DNA from: LSCE01 sp050485425 | GTDB lineage: Bacteria; Pseudomonadota; Gammaproteobacteria; Nitrococcales; Aquisalimonadaceae | Assembly: GCA_050485425.1 (NCBI GenBank) | Contig: JBJHBJ010000004.1 | Location: 62,001-126,000, forward strand | Length of the DNA stretch: 64,000 nucleotides | Reading direction: 5' to 3' | Shown: positions 33,479 through 42,008 of the stretch, one piece after another | Layout: each line of letters starts with the position of its first letter | Position numbering within the stretch: the stretch's first letter is position 1 | Position numbers and translations under genes: made by a program | Notes under the pieces: model-generated | What the model saw: the letters and a program-made list of their open reading frames with translations, nothing else | Told to the model about the DNA's origin: nothing | Databases searched by the model: none

Positions 33479-35684
33479 CGGAGCGCTGGTCAGTCGGCGC
33501 GTCTCCGGTATTGTGCTGCTGGTGCTGGCGGCGTTGCTGTTGCTGCCACTGTCTGCCGCCTGGCAGCGGGCCGAACTGATGGAGCCCCCGGCGAGCTATC
33601 TGCTGACCGACCGGCACGGCAGCTACCTGGCGGATGTCGGCGGGCCGGCGCCGGGGGATCACGGCTACTGGCCGCTGGAGCGGGTGCCCGAGCGCGTGGC
33701 GGCGGCCACCCTGGCACTGGAGGACGGCCGCTTCCACAGCCACCCTGGGGTCGACCTCCTGGCTCTGCTGCGGGCGGCCTGGCAGAACCTGCGTTGTGGC
33801 TGCGTGCATTCCGGCGCGTCCACCATTGCCATGCAGGTGGCCCGCTTGCAGAATCCGGCGCCGCGCACGCTGGGCAGCAAGAGCATGGAGGCGCTGACCG
33901 CCATCTTCCTCACGCTGCGCCACGGCCGCGAGGCCGTGCTGCGGCAGTATCTGCGACTGGTACCTTACGGTAACGGAAGCCACGGCATCGCCCATGCGGC
34001 CCGGTGGTATCTGGACAAGCCGGTGGACGAACTGAGCTGGGCGGAGATCGCCTATCTGTCGGCCATTCCCCACGCCCCGCACCGGCTCAATCCGGCTCGT
34101 CCGGACGGGCACGCGCAGGCTGCAGCCCGGGGCAGGCGCATTCTGCAGGCGCTGCATGCGCTGGATGTGATAGACGCGACGGAACGGGATCTGGCCGACC
34201 GCCAGATCGGCCGGCTCGGTCTCCGGCCCCGGCCGCGGCGACCGGCCGGCGCGCTGCATGCCATTCTCGAACTGGAGCGGCAGCTGCAGTCGGCCCCATG
34301 GCCGGCAGGCGTGGCGGTCACGGCGTTGCACCTGCCCAGTCAGCAAATGATCCATCGGGCCGGCCAGCGCTGGCTGAACACCCATGCCGATCAGGGCGTG
34401 CAGCATGTGGCGGTCCTGGCGGTGGATCGGGAGACCATGGCGGTGCGGGCCCTGGTGGGCTCCGGCGACTACTTCGATTCAAGCGGAGGCTCCCTGGACT
34501 ATTCACGCCGGCCGCGCTCGCCGGGTTCCGTGCTGAAGCCGTTGATCTACGCGCTGGCTCTGGAGCGCCGGGTGATCCGGCCGGATACCATCCTGTGGGA
34601 CCATGCCAGCGGGGTGTCCGGGGTCCGCAATGCCGACAGGTTGTTCCTCGGCCCCATGCTGCCGCGCCAGGCACTGGCCAACTCCCGCAATGTGCCGGCG
34701 GCGCAACTGGTGCAGCAGGTCGGCCTGGAGACCAGCTACCGGTTTCTGGAACAGGCCGGCCTGCATCGCGACGCCAGGCCGGCGGAGCATTACGGGGTCG
34801 GCCTGGCGCTGGGCACACTGCACGTGACGCTGCGCGACGTGGTGCAGGCCTTCGGTATCCTCGCCAATGACGGGCGGCTGCGGCCTCTGCGCTGGTTGCA
34901 GGATGAGCCGTTGCACGCAGCGGCTAACCGGCTACTGGGTGCGGATAGCAGCCGGCTGGTGACCGCGTTTCTGTCTGACCCCATGGTGCGCCTGCCGAGC
35001 TTTTCCCGCATGGGGGCGTTGGAATACCCGTTCCCCGCGGCCGTGAAAACGGGGACCAGCCAGGACTTCCGCGATGCCTGGACGGTGGTCTACACGCGTG
35101 ATTTCGTGGTCGGCGTCTGGGCCGGTCGCAGTGACGGTGCGCCCATGCACGACGGCATGCGCGGCATTGCGGTTGCCGGGCTGGCCCGGGAGGTCCTGCT
35201 GGGGCTCTATGCCCTGCCCGGGGCTTCGCGCCAGGCGCGTGCGTTCCCGCCACCGGAGGGCTATACACCGGTTTCGCTCTGCCTGCACAACGGTTCCAGA
35301 GATCTCGCCCGGTGCCCGGCGGTGACCACCGAATGGGTGCGGACGGCGGGCAGGGAGCGTATCGCGGCGTCGGCGGTCGCCCCGCTGCCGGAGCGGGATC
35401 TGGTGGAGCGCCGGACGCCGTCTCTGCGTATCGTTTCGCCCGCTACCGGCACCGTCTACTATCGCAACCCGGAAACGCCGGAGGGACTGGCCCGCATACG
35501 CCTGCGGGCCGACGTGGCGCCAGGCATCGAACAGTTGGTCTGGTATGTGAACGGCCGGCCGCAGGCCGTGCTCGCGGCCGACCAGGTGTTCGAATGGCCC
35601 ATGGAGGCCGGCCGGTATGCCTTCCACCTGGAGCTGCCTTTCCGCCCGGAGCGATCTCGCCAGGTGGAGCTGGTTGTGCGCTGA
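33459..35684 (+). CDS. pbpC: Penicillin-binding protein 1C (bifunctional peptidoglycan synthase)
   Basis: 741 residues. A single N-terminal membrane anchor (about 15-35) precedes a GT51 glycosyltransferase domain with the catalytic Glu88 motif (LALEDGRFHSHPG) and a transpeptidase domain with Ser357-Val-Leu-Lys360, SRN and Lys530-Thr-Gly532. The C-terminal ~90 residues match the PBP1C-specific beta domain (RIVSPATGTVYYRNPE). It polymerises and crosslinks peptidoglycan on the periplasmic face. The ATG at 33459 overlaps the alpha-2-macroglobulin gene by 20 bases. Linkage of pbpC to bacterial alpha-2-macroglobulin is well established. Confidence 0.94.
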   Translation: MARKAGSGALVSRRVSGIVLLVLAALLLLPLSAAWQRAELMEPPASYLLTDRHGSYLADVGGPAPGDHGYWPLERVPERVAAATLALEDGRFHSHPGVDLLALLRAAWQNLRCGCVHSGASTIAMQVARLQNPAPRTLGSKSMEALTAIFLTLRHGREAVLRQYLRLVPYGNGSHGIAHAARWYLDKPVDELSWAEIAYLSAIPHAPHRLNPARPDGHAQAAARGRRILQALHALDVIDATERDLADRQIGRLGLRPRPRRPAGALHAILELERQLQSAPWPAGVAVTALHLPSQQMIHRAGQRWLNTHADQGVQHVAVLAVDRETMAVRALVGSGDYFDSSGGSLDYSRRPRSPGSVLKPLIYALALERRVIRPDTILWDHASGVSGVRNADRLFLGPMLPRQALANSRNVPAAQLVQQVGLETSYRFLEQAGLHRDARPAEHYGVGLALGTLHVTLRDVVQAFGILANDGRLRPLRWLQDEPLHAAANRLLGADSSRLVTAFLSDPMVRLPSFSRMGALEYPFPAAVKTGTSQDFRDAWTVVYTRDFVVGVWAGRSDGAPMHDGMRGIAVAGLAREVLLGLYALPGASRQARAFPPPEGYTPVSLCLHNGSRDLARCPAVTTEWVRTAGRERIAASAVAPLPERDLVERRTPSLRIVSPATGTVYYRNPETPEGLARIRLRADVAPGIEQLVWYVNGRPQAVLAADQVFEWPMEAGRYAFHLELPFRPERSRQVELVVR

Positions 35685-35833
35685 GCGGTGAATTCACGGA
35701 TGCCGGCAACGGCATGCGCGTCCGGTCCTCCTCCGATGGCCGCTCGTCATCTCCGGTCTGTGCCGTGCGGGAAAATTTCCCTGAGCCATACTCAGACATT
35801 CGTCGCGTGTATGGTACGGGAGGTCGGGAAGCC

Positions 35834-36700
35834 ATGGCCGAAACAACCGGACAGGTCAATGAATACGTGGAGTTCTGGAACGATACGCTGGCCGACAAGT
35901 TCGAGCGCTATCGTGAAATCCTGATGAACGGGCTCAGCCTGCACAGCCGCATTCCCCTCGAACGCCTGGAAGTGACCCCGGGCTCGCACATTCTGGACGT
36001 GGGTTGCGGTTGGGGGGATACCGCGCTCACGCTGGCACGCATGACCGGCCCGCAGGGGTCGGTCATGGGCCTGGATTGCGTGGATCGCTTCCTGGAGAAA
36101 GGTCGCCGGGACGCCGCCGATGCCGGCCTGACGAACGTGGAGTTCGTGGACGCCGATGTGGAAACCTATCCGTTCAGGCCGGAATACGACCTGTGTTTCT
36201 CACGCTTCGGGATGATGTTCTTCCAGAACCCGGTGGCGGCCATGCGCAATATCCGCAAGGCCTTGCGCCCGGGCGGCCGTCTGGTCTTCATTGTCTGGCG
36301 GGATATCGAGGACAATCCCTGGTTGGGAGTGCCAAAACAGGTCGTGCTGGACTTCCTGCCGCCTCCTGGCGAGGATGCCCGGACCTGCGGACCGGGGCCG
36401 TTCTCCATGGCCAATCCGGACGTGGTGACGAAACAACTGGAGATCGCCGGCTTCGCCGACATGCAGTTCGATCGGACCGATGGGCCGGTCATCGTGGGGG
36501 ACTCGGTAGAGAACGCCATGCAGTTCCAGCTGGCTCTGGGACCTGCCGGAGAAGTGTTCCGCGAGGCCGGGGAGGAAGCGGAGCGCCGGCGCGGGGAAAT
36601 CGAGCAGGCTTTGCGGAACGTGCTGGCGCCGTTCGAGGATCAGGGCCGGATCGTCATGCCGTCCAGTTCCTGGACGGTGACGGCGCGAAACCCGGGTTGA
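35834..36700 (+). CDS. SAM-dependent class I methyltransferase
   Basis: 288 residues, cytoplasmic. Motif I (HILDVGCGWGDTALTLARM, about residues 53-71), the acidic motif II (GLDCVD), motif III region (FVDADVETYPF) and RNIRKALRPGGRLVFIVW mark a Rossmann-fold methyltransferase of the UbiE/type-11 kind. The substrate is unknown. ATG 35834 is chosen where recognisable sequence begins; the frame upstream overlaps pbpC. It is separated from pbpC by about 150 bases and followed by a strong hairpin. Confidence 0.82.
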   Translation: MAETTGQVNEYVEFWNDTLADKFERYREILMNGLSLHSRIPLERLEVTPGSHILDVGCGWGDTALTLARMTGPQGSVMGLDCVDRFLEKGRRDAADAGLTNVEFVDADVETYPFRPEYDLCFSRFGMMFFQNPVAAMRNIRKALRPGGRLVFIVWRDIEDNPWLGVPKQVVLDFLPPPGEDARTCGPGPFSMANPDVVTKQLEIAGFADMQFDRTDGPVIVGDSVENAMQFQLALGPAGEVFREAGEEAERRRGEIEQALRNVLAPFEDQGRIVMPSSSWTVTARNPG

Positions 36701-36714
36701 GTCTCACCGGGGAA

Positions 36715-36754
36715 TCAGCGTCCGCGTCGAGCGTGTTCCGGACGCGGACGCTGA
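36715..36754. terminator. Bidirectional hairpin between convergent genes
   Basis: A perfect 14-bp inverted repeat (TCAGCGTCCGCGTC and its complement) with a 12-base loop lies between the methyltransferase stop and the convergent porin stop. There is no clear T-run on either side, so it may be an attenuating or Rho-assisted terminator rather than a canonical intrinsic one. Confidence 0.6.
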
Positions 36755-36772
36755 TGAGTGCCGGCGCTGTGC

Positions 36773-37795
36773 TCAGAAGGTGAAGATGGTCCCGGCGGAC
36801 ACGATGCGCGGCGAGTTGTCGCCGACGCCGCCGCCCACCGGGCTGCCATGCCCGAAGCCACCGGCCGCGTATTGCGCGTTTTCCCCGTTCAGCGTGGTGG
36901 TTCCGGCGGCGTAGACGGAGAGTTGCGGGGCCAGGCGGTGGGAAATCACCAGCCCGAGGTGGTTCGCCTCGTCGTCGCCGACATCACTCTCGGCGGCATG
37001 CAGCCACTGGACGCCGAGAGAGGTTCCGGTACCGAAGGTGTATTGTGCGTGCGCACCGTAGGTCTGCCGATCGAAACTGGCGATGTCGGAATCCATGTGC
37101 TCGAACAGCAGGCCGAACCTGGCCGCCCCGGGCGTGAAGACCGCAATGACCCGGTAGGCGTTGTCGACGTTGTCGTCCTTGCGGTAGGCAGCGGTAAGAT
37201 CCGCCCAGCCGAAAGCGCGCCCGATACTGGCGCTGATGCTCTCCTCGTCGCCGACACCGCCGAACTGCGCTGCCAGCCGAATGCCGGAGAACTCCCCATG
37301 CCAATGGATGGAACTGGCCTCGCGCGTGTTCAGGTGTGCTGTATTGTCGCTGGAGCGGCCGATGATGGCTTGCGGGTCAGCGGCTGTGCCGGTGAACAGG
37401 GTTCCACGGATACCTGCAACACGGTAGGGGTTGTCCAGCAAGCCGACGCGCACCGTGCCGAATCCCCCGCGCAGGCCGACGAACGACTGGCGCTGGCCGA
37501 TGGCTGCGCTCTCGCCGGAGAGATCCACCTGGCGCTCGATCTGCCAGATGCCGGTGAGATTGCTGCCCTCGATGGGCAGTGCCCCACGGAAGCCGAAGCG
37601 GCTGGCGTTGCTGGAGACGCTGGATTCGCTGTCTGAGACGTCGTCGTCGGGTTCAGCGTAATCCAGCGAGAGATGCAGCAGGCCGTAGACTTCCAGCCTG
37701 TCCCCGAGAATCTGAGCCGCCTGACCCGTGACCGGGAGCAGGGAGGCGGTCAGTATTGCTGCGATCAGTAGCGGTTTTCCTTGTTGGGTCTTCAT
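36773..37795 (-). CDS. Gram-negative general porin
   Basis: 340 residues: Sec signal peptide (LLIAAILTASLLPVTGQA), then a 16-strand porin barrel beginning LEVYGLLHLSLDYAEPDDD with the typical RFGFRG and FVGLRGGFGTVRVG segments, and the terminal aromatic IFTF needed for outer-membrane assembly. It should form trimeric channels for small hydrophilic solutes. The neighbouring LysR-type DNA-binding protein is on the same strand upstream, with a hairpin between them. Substrate preference cannot be read. Confidence 0.9.
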   Translation of the reverse strand: MKTQQGKPLLIAAILTASLLPVTGQAAQILGDRLEVYGLLHLSLDYAEPDDDVSDSESSVSSNASRFGFRGALPIEGSNLTGIWQIERQVDLSGESAAIGQRQSFVGLRGGFGTVRVGLLDNPYRVAGIRGTLFTGTAADPQAIIGRSSDNTAHLNTREASSIHWHGEFSGIRLAAQFGGVGDEESISASIGRAFGWADLTAAYRKDDNVDNAYRVIAVFTPGAARFGLLFEHMDSDIASFDRQTYGAHAQYTFGTGTSLGVQWLHAAESDVGDDEANHLGLVISHRLAPQLSVYAAGTTTLNGENAQYAAGGFGHGSPVGGGVGDNSPRIVSAGTIFTF

Positions 37796-37940
37796 GCTCT
37801 TTATCCTGAGTTGTCATTGGTTATCGGTGTTGCGAGTAACGCCGAAGGCCAGGAGGCAGTCGCCAGCCGGCGGCACGGCATTGACTCGCGCTACTCAGGA
37901 GAGCGGTTATGTCCTTTTGAATCAATGATTTGAACATGAA

Positions 37941-37980
37941 GGAATGTCATGCCGGATGTCTTGCACTCCGGCACCATTCC
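37941..37980 (-). terminator. Hairpin downstream of the small LysR-type gene
   Basis: TGCCGGA pairs with TCCGGCA across a 10-base loop, and the flanks GGAATG/CATTCC extend the stem beyond a small bulge. It starts 13 bases after the LysR-type stop codon and is the best candidate for its transcription end. No T-run follows on the minus strand. Confidence 0.45.
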
Positions 37981-37992
37981 TGCTCTGCGCGC

Positions 37993-38343
37993 CTACGCCG
38001 CGTGGCGGCGAGCCTCGGTCAGCGAGCGTCCGATGATGAACAGGCCCACGGTGATGTCCCGGTAGATCGCCTGCCCGACATCGGTGAGTTCCACGCCGTT
38101 GGAATGGCGATGAAACAACCGGGCGTCCAGATATTCCTCGAAGCGCCGTATCTGGTGCGTGACGGCTGATTGCGTCAGGTACAGCTCGGCCGCCGCCCGG
38201 GTGAACGACTTCAGACGGGCAACGGCCTCGAAGGCTTTCAGCGTCTGTATGGGGGGATAGCGGACAGGGCAGTCCTGCGTGTCGATGGAAACGGTTGCTT
38301 CGACAGGGGCGTACGGATGGCCGGGGATGGTCTGCGCTTTCAT
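37993..38343 (-). CDS. Stand-alone LysR-type DNA-binding domain
   Basis: 116 residues containing only the LysR winged helix-turn-helix (about 30-95: TLKAFEAVARLKSFTRAAAE, then LYLTQSAVTHQIRRFEEYLD and the LTDVGQ wing). The ~200-residue inducer-binding domain of normal LysR proteins (about 300 residues) is missing, and no trace of it is seen in the 200 bases downstream, which instead hold a hairpin and the porin promoter region. It ends cleanly with EARRHAA and a TAG stop. It could be a functional mini-regulator or the relic of a full-length gene. Its neighbours are the porin and the DctD gene. Confidence 0.72.
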   Translation of the reverse strand: MKAQTIPGHPYAPVEATVSIDTQDCPVRYPPIQTLKAFEAVARLKSFTRAAAELYLTQSAVTHQIRRFEEYLDARLFHRHSNGVELTDVGQAIYRDITVGLFIIGRSLTEARRHAA

Positions 38344-38497
38344 GATTGTCTCCTCCCGCGCCCGGTATGGGCGGCTGTTGTTCTTCAGCGCTGTTTGTCG
38401 CGCCTCGGGAGGTCTTTTAGCAGTATTCGGGCCACCCCTGTTTTTTGCCCAAGATATTGATATCTATTGAAATAAAGTGTTTTTCTCCACGCGCGCA

Positions 38498-38544
38498 GGC
38501 AAGAATCCGCCGAATGGCCCGGGTTGAGTCGGCGGATTCTTGCC
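38498..38544. terminator. Perfect 16-bp inverted repeat after dctD
   Basis: GGCAAGAATCCGCCGA and its exact complement flank a 15-base loop, 49 bases beyond the dctD stop codon and upstream of the LysR-type gene. No T-run follows on the minus strand, but the adjoining AT-rich patch (38440-38485) would suit the promoter of the LysR-type gene. Probably a transcription end, though an operator is possible. Confidence 0.5.
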
Positions 38545-38592
38545 GATGACGGATTCGCATGGGCGTCGCGAGGCAAGGCTCCGGCCGCCGGG

Positions 38593-39978
38593 CTAGCGTT
38601 GAATGGCGGCCTCCCGCATCAGTCCGTATCGCTGCATCTTCTCGTTCAGCGTGCGTCGCGGCAGTCGCAGATCCTCCATGGCGGCGCGGATATTGCCCTT
38701 GTGGCGGCGCAATGCATCCTCGATCAGGCTGCGCTCGAAGGCGCGCACCTGCTCCTGCAGGCCGATCCGTGGCCCGTCGCGACAGGACGCAGCAGCCCTG
38801 AACGGCATGAAGGTCTCGCCCTGTGCGGGGGGAGACAGAACGAAACGCGTGGCTACATTCTTGAGTTCACGTACATTGCCGGGCCAGTCGTAGGTCATCA
38901 GGGTGGCGATGGTACCCGAGTCCGGGTACACCATGTCTCGCTGATAATTTTCCGCCGCCTGTTCCGCAAACATGGTGAACAGAATGGGAATGTCCTCCTT
39001 GCGCTCGCGCAGCGGGGGGATACGGAATTCGAGGATGTTGAAGCGGTAGTAGAGGTCCTCCCGCAACAGGTTGCGTTCCATGGCCTCCTGCGGATCGATG
39101 TTCATGGCCGCCACGAGCCGGAAGTTCGCCTGGCGCAGATGGTTGGATCCCAGGCGGCAGAACTCCCGCTGCTCGATCACACGCAACAGCTTTGCCTGCA
39201 CGTCCATTGGCATGCTGACCACCTCGTCCAGGAAAAGCGTGCCCTCGGTCGCCTGCTCCAGGCTGCCGATACGGCGCTGGGACGCCGACGTGAAGGCTCC
39301 CTGTTCATGGCCGAACAGTTCGCTTTCGGCCAGTGTCGCGGGGATGGCCGCGCAGTTGAGTGCTACGTACGGCTGCTGGCGGCGCGGGCTGAGGTCGTGA
39401 AGGCAGCGCGCGATCACCTCCTTGCCGGTGCCGGTTTCTCCCACCAGCAATACATTGGCATCCACCGACGCGGCGTCCAGCACCTGTCGTTTGAGTTTGC
39501 TGATGGCCGGACTACTGCCCACCAGGCGCGCGTGCAGCCCGCCCATTTCCTGCATCTGCGCGTGCAGGGAGCGGTTCTCCAGCACCAGGCGGCGTTTTTC
39601 GCAGGCGCGGCGCACCGAGTCCAGCAGGCGTTCGGCATCGAAGGGCTTCTCGATGAAATCATAGGCGCCGGCGCGCATCGCCTGCACCGCCATGTCGATA
39701 TCACCATGACCGGTGAACAGGATGACGGGCAGATCGGCGTCCGTCTTCAGCAGGGTCTGCTGCAACTCCAGTCCGGACATGCCGGGCATGCTGATATCGG
39801 AAATCACCACTGCGGGCGCTCCGTATTCCAGCGCCGGGAGGAGTGCGTCGGCACGGCTGTGGGTCTGCACGGAGAATCCGGCAAGCCGCAGCCAGCGACT
39901 GACCGAGTTCCGCATCGCCTCGTCGTCTTCCACCAGTTGCAGTTCGATGGAGGTGGCGTCCTGAGTGGCCGTGCTCAT
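38593..39978 (-). CDS. dctD: DctD-type sigma-54-dependent response regulator
   Basis: 461 residues: receiver domain with phospho-acceptor Asp61 (VVISDISMPGMSG), AAA+ domain (about 150-380) with Walker A GETGTGKE and Walker B GTLFLDEV, and a Fis-type helix-turn-helix at the C-terminus (GNIRAAMEDLRLPRRTLNEK). The sigma-54 contact loop reads GAFTSA (residues 227-232) instead of the nearly invariant GAFTGA. Its start overlaps the dctB stop as ATGA, so both are made together. It is expected to activate the divergent TAXI-TRAP operon in response to a C4-dicarboxylate or similar acid sensed by DctB. Confidence 0.9.
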   Translation of the reverse strand: MSTATQDATSIELQLVEDDEAMRNSVSRWLRLAGFSVQTHSRADALLPALEYGAPAVVISDISMPGMSGLELQQTLLKTDADLPVILFTGHGDIDMAVQAMRAGAYDFIEKPFDAERLLDSVRRACEKRRLVLENRSLHAQMQEMGGLHARLVGSSPAISKLKRQVLDAASVDANVLLVGETGTGKEVIARCLHDLSPRRQQPYVALNCAAIPATLAESELFGHEQGAFTSASQRRIGSLEQATEGTLFLDEVVSMPMDVQAKLLRVIEQREFCRLGSNHLRQANFRLVAAMNIDPQEAMERNLLREDLYYRFNILEFRIPPLRERKEDIPILFTMFAEQAAENYQRDMVYPDSGTIATLMTYDWPGNVRELKNVATRFVLSPPAQGETFMPFRAAASCRDGPRIGLQEQVRAFERSLIEDALRRHKGNIRAAMEDLRLPRRTLNEKMQRYGLMREAAIQR

Positions 39979-41765
39979 GAAGTTCTCCCGGGAAGCGTGA
40001 CGGTGAAACGGGCGCCGCCCAAGGGCAGGTTCTCCGCATTGATGGAACCGCCCATGGCGGTGACGATGCGCTCGGCGATGGCAAGCCCCAGCCCCAGTCC
40101 TGAACCGGATCCCTTGGTGGTGAAGAATGGTTCGAACAATTGCCGGGGGTCGCCCGGTATCCCGCTACCGGAATCCTCCACGGTGAGAACGACGTGCTCG
40201 CCTTCTTCCCGAGCGCGGATGCGCAACAGGCGCTCGTCTGTCGACTCCATGGCGTCAATCGCATTCCGGATCAGGTTGACCGTGACCTGTTCCAGGCGGA
40301 CTTGCTCTCCCAGCGCTTCCAGTGGTGTTTCCGGAAGCTCAGTGTGGACCTGGACATCGGCGCTGGCGAGCTCGCCCCGGAGCAGTAGCAGCGCATTGCT
40401 GACACTGTCCCTGAGATCGAAAGGCTCCGCGCGCTCGTCGCTCTTCCGGGCGAAGGTCTTCAGCTCCCGCGTCATCACAGACATCCGGTGGACCAGGCTG
40501 TCCACCTGATGCATGACGTCTGCGAGTTCCTCCTGGGAGCCACGCGTGATCAGCAGCCGCGCGGACGCCAGGTTGGTGCGCATGGCGGCCAGTGGCTGGT
40601 TGATCTCGTGCGCAACCGATGCAGAGATCTGTCCGAGTGCCGCCATCTTGGTGGCCTGGACCAGTTCGGCCTCGGCAGCCCGCAGTTCCTGCTCGGCACG
40701 TCGTCGCTCCTCGATCTCCGTCTGGAGCTGGGTGTTCACCGCGCGTAGCTCGGCGGCGTCGGCGGCTTCCCGGCGTGAGCGGAGTGTTTCCCGGCGTTCG
40801 TGGAGTAGCGCGATCAGCAGATACAGCATCACGGCGGCGGCAATCATGATGAGCAGGCTGGTATCCAGCCGCTGGTTTATCGGCGCCATGGGCAGCAGAT
40901 AGGTCAGCTCCCATTCCAGCGGGTCTATCAGGTTCCTGCCGGAGAGGAAACGTTCGCCATCGATTTCGGTGATCTCGTAGCCACGCCTGCTGGAAATCGT
41001 CAACGGCAGCTCCGGTGGTTCATCCACGTGCGCACCGGGAATCTCCAGGGCCGGAGGAACCACGCCCGCGCCGGTGCCCGGCAGCCAGCGGTATCGCCAG
41101 TTATCCCGGCTTGCCATCACCACCAGACCGGCCTGATCAGCCACCAGCACGGATTCGTCGTGCGTCTGCCAGCTGCGTTCGATCCCGATGAGGCTGATCT
41201 TCACCACCGCCACCCCGGATACGACACCGCCCAGTTCGATGGGCCTGGAGATGTAGTAGCCCGGCACGCGGCTGGTCGTGCCCACCGCGAACTGGCCTCC
41301 CTCGTGACCAGCCTTGGCGTCACGGAAATAGGCGCGAAAGCTGAAGTTGCCGCCGATGAAGCTGTCCGGTGCCCGCCAGTTGCTGGAGGCCAGCGTGGTC
41401 CCGTTCGCATCCATGATGTAGATCACGTCCGCTTCGGAATCCCGCACGGCCTCCTCCAGGTAGCGGTTGGCCTGCAGCACCGCCGTGCGGTAGCGAAGCA
41501 GGTCGTGGACCAGCTCGGACTGGGCAACCAGGTACGGGATGGTGCGATAGCGTTGAAGCTCGCCGTAGATGGTGCGCTCGTACAGCGCCAGCCGCTCATT
41601 GATGAGCTGCTGCTGCTCGAACATCAGACTGTCTCTCAGCAGGCTCTGGGCGGGGAGGATGACGGCCGCGGCCAGCAGCAGGTAGATCGCCGAAACCATC
41701 AGACGACGACGCATCAGTGAATGGCCCAGCCGCGCCAGCCAAGCTCGTTTGCCTTGCCGCTCCAC
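39975..41765 (-). CDS. dctB: DctB-type sensor histidine kinase
   Basis: 596 residues. A transmembrane helix (about 20-42), a periplasmic double-PAS/Cache sensor (about 45-300, with DVIYIMDANGTTLASSNW and FRAYFRDA), a second helix (about 305-325), a coiled coil (about 328-370), then the H-box with His386 (SVAHEINQPLAAMRTN), and N, G1 and G2 boxes of the ATPase domain (NLIRNAIDAM, DSGSGIP, GSGLGLGLA). The start is GTG at 41765 with GGGAG 7 bases ahead. It senses an external carboxylate and phosphorylates DctD. It is divergent from the transporter genes it presumably controls. Confidence 0.9.
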   Translation of the reverse strand: MERQGKRAWLARLGHSLMRRRLMVSAIYLLLAAAVILPAQSLLRDSLMFEQQQLINERLALYERTIYGELQRYRTIPYLVAQSELVHDLLRYRTAVLQANRYLEEAVRDSEADVIYIMDANGTTLASSNWRAPDSFIGGNFSFRAYFRDAKAGHEGGQFAVGTTSRVPGYYISRPIELGGVVSGVAVVKISLIGIERSWQTHDESVLVADQAGLVVMASRDNWRYRWLPGTGAGVVPPALEIPGAHVDEPPELPLTISSRRGYEITEIDGERFLSGRNLIDPLEWELTYLLPMAPINQRLDTSLLIMIAAAVMLYLLIALLHERRETLRSRREAADAAELRAVNTQLQTEIEERRRAEQELRAAEAELVQATKMAALGQISASVAHEINQPLAAMRTNLASARLLITRGSQEELADVMHQVDSLVHRMSVMTRELKTFARKSDERAEPFDLRDSVSNALLLLRGELASADVQVHTELPETPLEALGEQVRLEQVTVNLIRNAIDAMESTDERLLRIRAREEGEHVVLTVEDSGSGIPGDPRQLFEPFFTTKGSGSGLGLGLAIAERIVTAMGGSINAENLPLGGARFTVTLPGRTS

Positions 41766-42008
41766 CCGCGTACTCCCTCGCCTAAGGATGGTTTCCAGTT
41801 TATCACCCGTTGCTGGGGGGTGGGCTATGGATCTTTGTCAAAAACATTCTATTTCAGGGGCTTAGGTGCGGCCATGACGACTTTTCATTGGATCAACCGC
41901 CGCTTGGTATGGGATACAGCCTAACCGCACACGGATGCACCGGCCTGGACGTCCGGCTCCGTTGTCCGCGCGATGCCCTGAAAAATAGCGATTGGAGGAG
42001 AGTCAGTA

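Noticed and set aside
35312..35833. Extension of the methyltransferase frame into pbpC.
   Set aside because: The sequence before Met at 35834 is the shadow of the pbpC 3' end and has no methyltransferase similarity.
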